A stretch of 64,000 bases of DNA, taken from Pedobacter chitinilyticus (GTDB lineage Bacteria > Bacteroidota > Bacteroidia > Sphingobacteriales > Sphingobacteriaceae). Shown piece after piece: positions 16,495-24,657 of this stretch (the first letter of the stretch is position 1; every line of letters begins with the position of its first letter). The notes below the pieces were generated by a model. That model saw only the letters and a list, made by a program, of their open reading frames with translations, searched no databases and was not told the DNA's origin. A program made the translations under genes and the position numbers. Location: contig NZ_QMHN01000001.1 of the NCBI RefSeq assembly GCF_003313385.1, positions 1,352,097-1,416,096 on the forward strand, written 5' to 3'.

Positions 16495-17781
16495 TTACTT
16501 CTTTTGTTTATTTAAATCAGTAAACACTGCTGCTTTATCTTTACTTGTTTTTTTTAATTTGAAGCTATCGAAAACCTCTCCTGTTGCTTTATAGGCAGTG
16601 TAAGTAAGATTTTCACCATCCACATTAATGATTTGGAACAACTGCGTATTTTCTGCAAAGACATCCATCCATTTTGGATTAACATCTACCTTATACATTT
16701 TTGGACCAGCTACCGAAACCACATACATAGGGCCACCCACTTTTCCTGATACTCCCGTAGGTAAATTTTGTCCTCTGCTATAAGTATGATCATGCCCCTG
16801 CATTAACAAATCCACATGGTATTTATCAAAAAGTGGTTTAAAAAGCTCCCTAAACTCTTTGTTATCTCTGCCTTTAGCGGTAGAATAAATAGGATGATGA
16901 TAAGTTATCATGGTCCAACGCTTCGGGTTATTCTTTAGTACTTCCTCTAACCATTTCGCCTGTATTTTTAAAGACGTAGAGTCAAGCACAATCATTTGTG
17001 AGTTCAAAGAAATAATACGGACATTGGCATAATCTACATAGTAAACTGATTCTTCCAATCCTTTGGGGCCATTTTCTGGCAAGGTATATTGTGCTCTCCA
17101 GTGCGGATCTAAGGTTAAGGTTCGCTTCTCATCACGGAAATACTCATGATTGCCAGAAGAAGGAATGCTTGGGATCATGCCATTGATAAAACCACCACCA
17201 AAATGCCACTCGCCCCACTCGTTATCATTGTTAGAACGATTGATCAAATCGCCTGCGTGTACAATAAAGCGGGCATCACCATAAGTGGCGAAAGCTTTTC
17301 TAATCACCCTCGACCATTTAGAACGAATGTCATTCTGCGCATCGCCTAAATAAATAAACGAGAAAGGCTGCTCCTTTTCTGGAGCGGTCTTAAATTGAAA
17401 CCATTCGCTCCAATGGGTACCATCGCCTACCCTATAGGTGTACAATTTATTGGGGGTTAGGCCTTCAAAAGTGACGCTATGATAATTAGCCGTTTCATAA
17501 GCGGCACCTTTTAGCACTTCAGTTTTTGCTTCATATTCTTTTGCTTCTGGTTTATCCAATTTTGGAGAACTGTCTTCTACCAAAACCTGTGCAAAGCTTT
17601 TATTCACAGTACTGTCTGTACGCCAAGTAACCGACTGCGTTGTTTTTGGATCGGCAGACCAAGTCAGGATAATCCTATCTGGAAATTTGCCAGCTTTAAA
17701 CTCTTGTGCCTTTGCTAAAGTTGGCAGCACTAAAGCTAGTGCCGCCAAAAAGAAACTCTTTTTCTTAAAAGTCATTCTCAT
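16495..17781 (-). CDS. Purple-acid-phosphatase-like metallophosphoesterase, exported
   Basis: 428 aa with signal peptide (ending LAKAQ). An Fn3-like N-terminal domain (about 30-135; RIILTWSADPKTTQSVTW, YTYRVGDGTHWSEWFQFKT) is typical of purple acid phosphatases. The metallophosphatase domain has the motifs in order: IYLGDAQND (about 145), VHAGDLINRS (about 177), SGNHEYF (about 210), ITYHHPIYS (about 295) and MQGHDHTYSR (about 330), so the metal ligands appear complete. It should hydrolyse phosphomonoesters in the periplasm or at the surface. It starts 2 bases after the TonB receptor stop, so coupled translation is likely, and it is the effector enzyme of module 2. Confidence 0.9.
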   Translation of the reverse strand: MRMTFKKKSFFLAALALVLPTLAKAQEFKAGKFPDRIILTWSADPKTTQSVTWRTDSTVNKSFAQVLVEDSSPKLDKPEAKEYEAKTEVLKGAAYETANYHSVTFEGLTPNKLYTYRVGDGTHWSEWFQFKTAPEKEQPFSFIYLGDAQNDIRSKWSRVIRKAFATYGDARFIVHAGDLINRSNNDNEWGEWHFGGGFINGMIPSIPSSGNHEYFRDEKRTLTLDPHWRAQYTLPENGPKGLEESVYYVDYANVRIISLNSQMIVLDSTSLKIQAKWLEEVLKNNPKRWTMITYHHPIYSTAKGRDNKEFRELFKPLFDKYHVDLLMQGHDHTYSRGQNLPTGVSGKVGGPMYVVSVAGPKMYKVDVNPKWMDVFAENTQLFQIINVDGENLTYTAYKATGEVFDSFKLKKTSKDKAAVFTDLNKQKK

Positions 17782-17783
17782 AT

Positions 17784-20700
17784 TTAATAAAATGGATTGT
17801 ATTTGAAACCTAGATTAGCCCATCTAGAATAGTATTTATGATCATTAGGTCTGCCATCACCGAAATCAAGTATGTTTTGTGCATTGTTAATGTTGCTAAT
17901 TCCCATGAAAATGGTAAAACGCTTGTTGATTTTTTGAGAAGCAGAAAAGTCTAATTGTACCCTTCCTTTTTCCATCAAATCATTGGCTTCTACATCTGCC
18001 AACTCATTGATATAGGTGTCATAGAAGTTAAGTGACAAACGACCAGAGAACCCATATTTCTCATACGACAAGGATGCATTACCCACTTTAGGGCGCATAG
18101 AGGGTAAACGAACCGTACGATCGCTTACAATGCCTGGCACCTTAAACTTAGATTGTATTTGAGTGTAGTTAGCGTAGATCCCAAATCCATTCCAAAAGCC
18201 TGGCAAAAAGGTCAATTGTTGCTGCCAAGCTACCTCAAAACCATACACATGTGCATTAGCACCGTTCACCGTTTGTGTTACTTGATATTTGTCGTAGGTA
18301 CCGCCTTGTTGTGTATAAATGCTTTCATAAATATAGTTGCTGATGTTTTTATAGAATACTCCTCCAGAAATTAAACCTAATGATTTCAAATAGTGCTCAA
18401 ATAGCAAATCGTAATTCACCGAAGTCGCTTGATCTAAATCAGGATTCCCCTTCTTCATCCGTTTTCTACGGGTTTCAATTTCCTCCCAAGGCACTAAGTC
18501 GTAATAACCTGGCCTAGACAATGATTTGGTTACCGCAGCTCTTAAATTGGTACTTGGTGAAAGTGCATATTTCAAGTTTAAACTAGGGAAAAAACCATTG
18601 AAAGAAGAGTTAACCGCTACTTTTCTAGTGGCCACATAATTCCCCTTATCATCAAAACTCACAATATTACCATTGTATTCGAAACCTGTATTTTCATACC
18701 TCACACCAGTAATGATATCTAACTTATTCAAAGTCAACTTACCCATTACATAACCAGCCTGCATATTCTCTTTACCATTGTACGAATCAGGATCGGTGTT
18801 TTGTCTGATATAGGTTTCATTGTTATTAAATAGCGATAAATTGTTTTGATAATATTGCTCCATCAAATAACCATTGGCAATAGCTCCCGACAAGTCATAA
18901 TGTCCGTTGAAATAGTTTTTCCTCGAATAATCTGAAAGGAAATCAGACATGGCTAACTTACCTGTCTTTAAAGAATATTGATAATAGCTTCTGGTGTGGT
19001 CATCTTCCTTATATTTCATTCGACCACCAAACTTGAACATGAATTTGTTCTTATCACTCAAATCAAAAGTACGTTCGATGTTTAATGAACCTTGAACATC
19101 CTTGTCGTGGGCAATTTGATGTCTGTTTACATAGTTTGAAGTAAAATATTGGCTGGCATCATTCGGATTTCCAGTAGTAAAATTAAACTGCGGTGCTCTT
19201 GGGTTAGACATATCCATGTTAGCTGCCATACCCGAGTTGGTAAAATAACCATCGTAATAAGTAGGTTGGTCATAAAGACCGCTGGCAAAAGTGACATCTA
19301 CATTTCCAATCCAATTGGCAATATTTGTTTTAGCACCTGCCGATACACTGAACAAATCTCTATTGTAATCTCTTGGCGTACCGCTTGAACCTATGGTTAC
19401 TCCTGTCACCGCATCTTCTGTAGTATAGCTCCCTATGCTGTAGCTTTTGGTGCCTCGGGTTTGTAGTTCGTAAAATTTATTATAGTTACCGCGTACATAG
19501 ATTTGGCTTTTTTGGTTGGGGAAGAAACTTAACTCGCCTTGCACCCCAATGTTTTCCCTGTTCAAATCAGAACCTTCCAATTCCAAGTTCGATAGCTTAA
19601 GCTTCTCTACGCCATTGATGGTATAGGTATCGTAATCTTTTTGTACCCTATCTTCACCACGATTGGTATTGCTATAGTTTACGCCAATTAAATAAGCGAT
19701 CTTGTTTTTGCGCTCGCCATAGTTAAAAGCACCGTCAAAATTCTGTTTACCCAGCAAAAAGTTGTTACCAAATGAACCTTTTACCTGAAACTGCTTAGCG
19801 CCAATTTTAGGAGTTTTAGAAATAATGTTCACTGAACCTGCAGTAGCATCGGCCTCCATGTCTGGCGTTAACGTTTTGTTCACTTCAATGGCTTCTACCG
19901 TTGAAGAAAGAATACCATTTAAATCGATATCTCTAGAGTTGGTTTGGGTAGAAGGCAACCTGTTTCCGTTTAAGGTTACCGAACCCATGCTTTGGTCTAA
20001 ACCTCTAATGATGATATTTCTAGGTAAACCATAGCTTAAATCCATGGCAATACCTGGTACTCTTTGCATGGCTTCACCCACCGTAGCGTCAGGAAAACGT
20101 TCTATTTGCTCTTCAGATAGCACGTATTTCACGTTATCTGCATTTTGCATGTTGTTTAAGGCCACACTTTCTCCCCTACGAATACCCGTAACGGTAATCC
20201 CTTTCATATCGTTGCTCTCGCTGGTCAGCTTTAAATCGGCATTATTTACTTTACCGCTGATCACGTCCACCGTAGTTTCAAAAGTTTTAAAACCGATATA
20301 GCTAATTCTTAAAGTGGCTTTACCTGCTGCAATGTTACTCAACACAAAATAGCCGTTCATGTCTGTCATGGCTTTTTGGTTGGTTCCTTTTACAATTACC
20401 GTAGCATAGGGTAATATTTGGTTGTTGGCCTGATCTTTTACATAACCTACAATAGTGCCTGGTTTTTCTTGGATCAAAGTCTTCACTTCTACTTTACGTA
20501 GTACCACCATCATGCCATTTTCAACGGCCTGTAAATCGTGCTTTTTTAACAAAGGAGTAAGAATTGCCCTTGCTGTTTTAGATTGATCACTTATAGAAAC
20601 TTTATCTGTAACAGATTCTTTATTGGTGTAAATAAAACTTACGCCAGTTTTGCGTTCAATCTCTTTTAGTAACTCAGGGAAAGAACTGTTTTTAAGATAG

Positions 20701-20846
20701 ATGTCGATTCTTTTATCTAAACCATATTGTGCCTTTACCATGGCTGCATTTCCTATGGTTAAGCAAAGGGTAGATAGTAAGCAGAAGATTAAGCTAAGGC
20801 GCATAAAAATTCCTTTTGGGTTAAATAACCCATTGTTTTTTTTCAT
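17784..20846 (-). CDS. TonB-dependent receptor with STN domain, module 2
   Basis: Outer-membrane receptor of 1020 aa. Signal peptide (to about 40, ending AAMVKAQ); STN domain (about 50-115, FPELLKEIERKTGVSFIYTN); carboxypeptidase-regulatory-like domain (about 130-215, GTIVGYVKDQANNQILPYAT); plug (EEQIERFPDATVGEAMQRVP and RNIIIRGLDQSMGSVTLNGN); then the barrel with the TonB-receptor C-terminal region (INKRFTIFMGISNINNAQNI) ending KYNPF-Y. It is of the classical receptor type without a SusD partner. FecR2 and sigma2 upstream and the phosphatase downstream suggest uptake of a phosphorylated or phosphate-bearing substrate under self-induced control. Confidence 0.93.
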   Translation of the reverse strand: MKKNNGLFNPKGIFMRLSLIFCLLSTLCLTIGNAAMVKAQYGLDKRIDIYLKNSSFPELLKEIERKTGVSFIYTNKESVTDKVSISDQSKTARAILTPLLKKHDLQAVENGMMVVLRKVEVKTLIQEKPGTIVGYVKDQANNQILPYATVIVKGTNQKAMTDMNGYFVLSNIAAGKATLRISYIGFKTFETTVDVISGKVNNADLKLTSESNDMKGITVTGIRRGESVALNNMQNADNVKYVLSEEQIERFPDATVGEAMQRVPGIAMDLSYGLPRNIIIRGLDQSMGSVTLNGNRLPSTQTNSRDIDLNGILSSTVEAIEVNKTLTPDMEADATAGSVNIISKTPKIGAKQFQVKGSFGNNFLLGKQNFDGAFNYGERKNKIAYLIGVNYSNTNRGEDRVQKDYDTYTINGVEKLKLSNLELEGSDLNRENIGVQGELSFFPNQKSQIYVRGNYNKFYELQTRGTKSYSIGSYTTEDAVTGVTIGSSGTPRDYNRDLFSVSAGAKTNIANWIGNVDVTFASGLYDQPTYYDGYFTNSGMAANMDMSNPRAPQFNFTTGNPNDASQYFTSNYVNRHQIAHDKDVQGSLNIERTFDLSDKNKFMFKFGGRMKYKEDDHTRSYYQYSLKTGKLAMSDFLSDYSRKNYFNGHYDLSGAIANGYLMEQYYQNNLSLFNNNETYIRQNTDPDSYNGKENMQAGYVMGKLTLNKLDIITGVRYENTGFEYNGNIVSFDDKGNYVATRKVAVNSSFNGFFPSLNLKYALSPSTNLRAAVTKSLSRPGYYDLVPWEEIETRRKRMKKGNPDLDQATSVNYDLLFEHYLKSLGLISGGVFYKNISNYIYESIYTQQGGTYDKYQVTQTVNGANAHVYGFEVAWQQQLTFLPGFWNGFGIYANYTQIQSKFKVPGIVSDRTVRLPSMRPKVGNASLSYEKYGFSGRLSLNFYDTYINELADVEANDLMEKGRVQLDFSASQKINKRFTIFMGISNINNAQNILDFGDGRPNDHKYYSRWANLGFKYNPFY

Positions 20847-20928
20847 AAATTTGTTTGTTAATGATTATTACCGTTAATAATTTTTAATCATTGCCAATGG
20901 TGTGCAAACCGTAGGCAATAAGAATTTT

Positions 20929-20956
20929 AGCCATTTCTGTTAGCGCAGAAGTGGCT
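20929..20956. other. Stem-loop in the fecR2-receptor spacer
   Basis: AGCCATTTCTG pairs with CAGAAGTGGCT (one mismatch, loop TTAGCG), starting 8 bases after the FecR2 stop and before the receptor gene. On the transcribed strand it is followed by AAAATTCTT, not a clean U-run, so it may be an attenuator or an RNA-processing site rather than a full terminator. Module 3 has a hairpin in the same place. Confidence 0.55.
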
Positions 20957-20964
20957 TTTTATTT

Positions 20965-21969
20965 TTACTTACATGATTGCCCTCCTTTGATATAAATTGT
21001 TCGACCATGCTCGTTAATCTTTAGATGAAGGGAAGTGCTTAGAGCGGTTAAAATGGTTTTTAAGGATTGATTTGGAAACTTAGCAGTGAGCTTGCAACCT
21101 TCAAAATCTACTTCGTTAAATTTAAAGTCCACATCAAATTTGCGGGCTAAAATGGCAAATACTTCTTGCGGGGCGGTTTGGTCAAACACCAAATTTCCAT
21201 TTAGCCAAGTAGCTACGTCTGCGGTTTCAATGTTCACTTTTTCTATTTTCCCATTTTCTGGGTGATATACCAAACGATTTCCAGGCAGCAACATGGTCGG
21301 CTTACTTAAGCGATCTCCTTTTAAGACAACCCCTACCTTTCCTGTTTTTACGGTTACGGAGTTCTGTTCGCTGTCTTTATAGGAACTTACATTGAAACTG
21401 GTTCCATAAACAATGGTTCTCAGGTCTCCGCTTTCTACCACAAATGGCTGCTGCTGATGATGGGTTACTTCAAAGAATGCTTCACCTGTTAAACGAATAT
21501 TCCTTGTTTTCTGAGAGCGAAAGTCTTTAAGGTAACTCACTTCACTACCCGCATTAAGCCAAACAATAGAACTATCGGGCAAAACAACCTTTAGCATTTT
21601 ACCATTACTGGCTTTATGAATGCTATATACGCTTACTTCACTACTCGCTACTTGTTGCTTAGATTTAGTGAGATAATAAAGCGTTAAGGAAGTAACTAGT
21701 GCTAATGATGCGGCTATACTATATCTCTTAATCCCTTTTAGCGACCATCCTTTACTTTTCTCTAAAGCAGGATTTAGGAGGATTGGTTCAACCGAAGGCT
21801 TATTGTTGGTTGGCAACATGCCTGTTAAAGCCCAAAGCTGTTCGGTCTCGCGGTAAAGCTTTACATTTTCTTCACTGGTTTTTAACCACTGATCTAGATG
21901 CTGCTTGCTCGCTGGCGTTTCAACACCTGTTAGCCTTTTAATAATACTATTCCAAATTTGATCTTCCAT
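20965..21969 (-). CDS. FecR-family anti-sigma factor, module 2
   Basis: 334 aa. Cytoplasmic N-terminus (EDQIWNSIIKRLTGVETPAS, with a helical sigma-binding segment), membrane helix at about 82-102 (YSIAASLALVTSLTLYYLT), FecR domain (VVLPDSSIVWLNAGSEVSYL, RLTGEAFFEVTHHQQQPFVV, TIVYGTSFNVSSYKD) and C-terminal DUF4974 (VFAILARKFDVDFKFNEVDF, LKTILTALSTSLHLKI). It is 58 bases downstream of sigma2 and 118 bases upstream of the receptor. It should hold sigma2 until the receptor's STN domain signals. Confidence 0.92.
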   Translation of the reverse strand: MEDQIWNSIIKRLTGVETPASKQHLDQWLKTSEENVKLYRETEQLWALTGMLPTNNKPSVEPILLNPALEKSKGWSLKGIKRYSIAASLALVTSLTLYYLTKSKQQVASSEVSVYSIHKASNGKMLKVVLPDSSIVWLNAGSEVSYLKDFRSQKTRNIRLTGEAFFEVTHHQQQPFVVESGDLRTIVYGTSFNVSSYKDSEQNSVTVKTGKVGVVLKGDRLSKPTMLLPGNRLVYHPENGKIEKVNIETADVATWLNGNLVFDQTAPQEVFAILARKFDVDFKFNEVDFEGCKLTAKFPNQSLKTILTALSTSLHLKINEHGRTIYIKGGQSCK

Positions 21970-22027
21970 GAACAGATTTCTTACTCTTAAAGACAGGAAA
22001 CCTAGGGAAAATACGGGCTGGCGGAGG

Positions 22028-22591
22028 TTAAGTATTCGTTAACTTTTGATCAACTAAATGTTTTGCTTGTGCATGTATAAATTGCATGCTTTTGGAGAGG
22101 TGATCCTCTACCGTCCTCACGGAAATATTTAGTAATTCGGCAATTTCAGCATAGCTTAATTCCTCGAAACGAAACATTTTAAATACCAACTGTCTTTTTG
22201 CGGGAAGTCTCGAAATTACCTTTTCCAGAAACAGTAGCTTATCATTGGTATCCTCCATGTCCTCTACACTTAACGCTCCGTCTGAAAGGACTTCAAGTTC
22301 CGAAAAATCTTTGAGCACCACATGATCCCTGCGCTGCTGCAAATAATTTAAGCAAGCGTTCTTGACCGACTTGTAGAGATAATTTTTGATATAGAATGGC
22401 TTTTGTTTACCATTCCAAAGTTTAATGAAGGTATCATTCACTACGCTTTTGGCGGCTTCCATATCATTAAGGTAATAGAAAGCATAGTTATAGAGCATGT
22501 CGCTAAAACGATTAAACAGCGATTCGAAGTCTATAGCGCTATATTCCCCAAGTTCTGGTGTATAACGATTTGTCTGTTGCTGAATTTCCAT
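22028..22591 (-). CDS. ECF RNA polymerase sigma-70 factor, module 2
   Basis: 187 aa from the ATG at 22591 (MEIQQQTNRYTPELGEYSAI). A longer reading would begin at a TTG at 22630 inside a perfect-palindrome region (CACGATATCGTG, 22612-22623), so I prefer the ATG. Region 2 has FESLFNRFSDMLYNYAFYYL and AAKSVVNDTFIKLWNGK; region 4 has SRLPAKRQLVFKMFRFEELS and YAEIAELLNISVRTVEDHLS. Unlike the other two sigma factors in the window it ends with a polar tail (VDQKLTNT). It is the first gene of module 2. Confidence 0.92.
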   Translation of the reverse strand: MEIQQQTNRYTPELGEYSAIDFESLFNRFSDMLYNYAFYYLNDMEAAKSVVNDTFIKLWNGKQKPFYIKNYLYKSVKNACLNYLQQRRDHVVLKDFSELEVLSDGALSVEDMEDTNDKLLFLEKVISRLPAKRQLVFKMFRFEELSYAEIAELLNISVRTVEDHLSKSMQFIHAQAKHLVDQKLTNT

Positions 22592-22671
22592 GCGATACCA
22601 GCCACAAACTTCACGATATCGTGTAAACAAAAGATTAAAATGAAGTTAACCTTAGTGCAAATCAATTCCTG

Positions 22672-22932
22672 CTATCGTCTTTCGGCATATTGTTCCATCC
22701 TTTTGGCTTTTCTCAAGGCTGGCGCCAACACCTTCACCCGCAAATGATGATGCAGGGTTTCATATTCATTAATACAAACCGAAAGGTCTGCCAATAAGGC
22801 GTGGTAACGTTGATATAATTTAGAGAGCGTTTTTGCATGGACGGCACTTGCCGTTCCTTCGTCCAACAAGCTTTCCATTTGTTTAAGGGCGTAAATAACG
22901 GATTGATGTTCTCGTTTACTAATGGCTTTCAT
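22672..22932 (-). CDS. Small helical protein, paralogue 2 of the 'MKAISK' family
   Basis: 86 aa, starting MKAISKREHQSVIYALKQME, with a basic C-terminus (LRKAKRMEQYAERR). The frame stays open upstream to 23028, but that extension is translated REP-like repeat and should not be counted; the ATG at 22932 matches the start of the paralogue at 16416. One residue near the middle is deleted relative to paralogue 1, while the rest aligns without breaks. It lies between the lipoprotein genes of module 3 and the sigma gene of module 2. Function unknown. Confidence 0.7.
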   Translation of the reverse strand: MKAISKREHQSVIYALKQMESLLDEGTASAVHAKTLSKLYQRYHALLADLSVCINEYETLHHHLRVKVLAPALRKAKRMEQYAERR

Positions 22933-22954
22933 GTTTAGATCTAAAAAAGGTTTA

Positions 22955-23070
22955 AGATTGCTTCGTGCCTCGCAATGACATAATAGATAGGTAATGACGT
23001 AAACGAAAGTGACGGCTAATAGGAACAATGAAATGTGATCAGCGTCATTGCGAGTTTACGAAGCAATTCT
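22955..23070. repeat. REP-like inverted repeat, second copy
   Basis: Left arm AGATTGCTTCGTGCCTCGCA (then ATGAC) and right arm GTCATTGCGAGTTTACGAAG (then CAATTCT) flank about 64 bases of unrelated sequence. Same family as 15493-15576. It fills the 153-base gap between the lipoprotein stop (23086) and the small gene start (22932). Confidence 0.75.
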
Positions 23071-23085
23071 TAATGAACTTCGGGC

Positions 23086-23847
23086 TTAATAATTCACTTG
23101 TTTAAACAGAGCCGCTATATCCAATTGATTGGTAGTTGGCGTTATAAAATAAGTTTGCACCCTGCCCTTCTCTCCTTTTTTAGGAATGGAAAGTGTTCCC
23201 GTAGAGAATTGGCTCATGTAAGCATCATCATTAAAAGCCCATTGATCCACGGTACCCGCTTTTACAAAATGCCAAGTATAACTACTACTGGTATTGGTAA
23301 ATCCTGTGGTGGTAACATATTCTGAATAGCTCCAAGTCCCTGGTTTTACATTTTTAGCGATAGACACCATCTCTCCCTTTTCATTTTTCATATAAATATC
23401 CAACACGTCATCGCTTTGTGGATAATGAACATAAAATGCCATTTTATTGGTTGCAGGATCTGCAGCTGGTGCTTTAATCTCTAATGGGCTTCCATTTAGG
23501 AAAACAAAAGGAAAAAAACGTTCCAAATCCTTATTACCTAAGGTAAGCGTACTTTGGTACACTTCTTTTCCAGAAACCAAATCTTTGATTTTAAGCACCG
23601 CCTGTCCTTTAGTAGAAGGATAAGTATATACGTTGCGGAAGTTTAACAATTTATCTGGAGCAGTTTTAAATTTATCGTAAACTACAGTGTCTATGGTTAC
23701 TAGTAACTCGCTGTTGCCCACATTATAACCGCCAATTTGGATGCTCACTGCTTTGGTGGTAATGTCTTCTTTGTTGCAGGCAGCAAGCACCATTGTTATC
23801 ACAGCAAAAAGTGTCAATCTTTTAATATTATTCATCATTTGTTTCAT
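23086..23847 (-). CDS. Lipoprotein of module 3, distal copy
   Basis: 253 aa; leader ends VLAAC (lipobox Cys24), then a short linker and a beta-rich body without a motif I recognise. It resembles the neighbouring lipoprotein in layout (an IQIGGYNVGNSELLVTID segment against INVNGYNGSNEQLDIKVG there), with a middle region SDDVLDIYMKNEKGEMVSIA and a final segment KGRVQTYFITPTTNQLDIAA. Probably a surface or periplasmic ligand-binding partner of the receptor, replacing SusD (inference). It starts 2 bases after the upstream lipoprotein; nearby in-frame ATGs (MKQMMNN) leave the exact start uncertain by a few residues. Confidence 0.75.
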   Translation of the reverse strand: MKQMMNNIKRLTLFAVITMVLAACNKEDITTKAVSIQIGGYNVGNSELLVTIDTVVYDKFKTAPDKLLNFRNVYTYPSTKGQAVLKIKDLVSGKEVYQSTLTLGNKDLERFFPFVFLNGSPLEIKAPAADPATNKMAFYVHYPQSDDVLDIYMKNEKGEMVSIAKNVKPGTWSYSEYVTTTGFTNTSSSYTWHFVKAGTVDQWAFNDDAYMSQFSTGTLSIPKKGEKGRVQTYFITPTTNQLDIAALFKQVNY

Positions 23848-23849
23848 GG

Positions 23850-24635
23850 TTAAAGGTCTAATCGGGTCGCAAATCTCATGATGTTTCCCATAGGAGCTTC
23901 AGAAAAGATATAAAGTTTAGAAGAGGCGGAAGAAGCTGCAGGTTTTGGCGCAGTCGAATTGAGCGCATTCCAAGTGTAACTGGTTCCATCAATGTAAGGG
24001 ATATTGGTTCCTGGCTTGCAAATACGCACTACAAACGATACGGAAGTCATTACCCCGTTATAATCTTGGCGGGCAGTAGAAAAAGTACCAATGCTTACTG
24101 GTGTGCTGAACTCGTTAGGTTTTACATTTTTGGCCCTAGCCAATTCCTCAAAAACCTGTGGGGTTACGTAATATTTCCCTATCACGAAGTCAACTGGCTC
24201 TGTATAATTGGTTACTGTAGGTTGAAACCTGTACACCAAGCTAATTTTATCCGTTTCAACGGCTGGTTTAGTAGGCATCGAACTAATTTTTCCATCCATA
24301 TAAAGGAAATTTACCTTTGCTTCACCATCTTCCTTTTTAAGCTCCTTTTCTAGCACCAATTTTCCAGTCCCATTTTCGAAAATGTTAAGTTTAATCTTGT
24401 TTTCTGCTGAATTAAAGCTATAGGCATCGCTTAAATTAAAACTGGTATTGGGCTGTATTGGAGACCGAAAAGCGGCTGATCCCACTTTAATGTCCAACTG
24501 TTCATTACTTCCATTATAACCGTTTACGTTAATGCGATATAACTCTGCTTTGTAAAACTGTTCTGATTTGCTGCAAGCGGCCAAAGTTAACAGCGCAACA
24601 CTTAGGCCAGCGAGATATAGTTTATTTAATTTCAT
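23850..24635 (-). CDS. Lipoprotein of module 3, proximal copy
   Basis: 261 aa; leader ends TLAAC (lipobox Cys21). The body is predicted beta-rich, with LYRINVNGYNGSNEQLDIKV near the N-terminus and an Ala/Ser-rich stretch (APKPAASSASSKLY) near the C-terminus. It is a diverged paralogue of the next gene. It lies 22 bases after the receptor gene. Two related lipoproteins after a TonB receptor suggest cell-surface capture of a ligand. No enzyme motif is visible and I cannot name the family. Confidence 0.75.
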   Translation of the reverse strand: MKLNKLYLAGLSVALLTLAACSKSEQFYKAELYRINVNGYNGSNEQLDIKVGSAAFRSPIQPNTSFNLSDAYSFNSAENKIKLNIFENGTGKLVLEKELKKEDGEAKVNFLYMDGKISSMPTKPAVETDKISLVYRFQPTVTNYTEPVDFVIGKYYVTPQVFEELARAKNVKPNEFSTPVSIGTFSTARQDYNGVMTSVSFVVRICKPGTNIPYIDGTSYTWNALNSTAPKPAASSASSKLYIFSEAPMGNIMRFATRLDL

Positions 24636-24657
24636 TGTTTTAATATTAAAATCGACG

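Noticed and set aside
22592-22630. TTG-started extension of sigma2
   Set aside because: It runs through a palindrome and adds residues with no sigma-like pattern; the ATG at 22591 is adequate.
22933-23028. N-terminal extension of the small gene at 22672
   Set aside because: The extra 32 codons translate the REP-like repeat; the paralogue starts at the equivalent of 22932.
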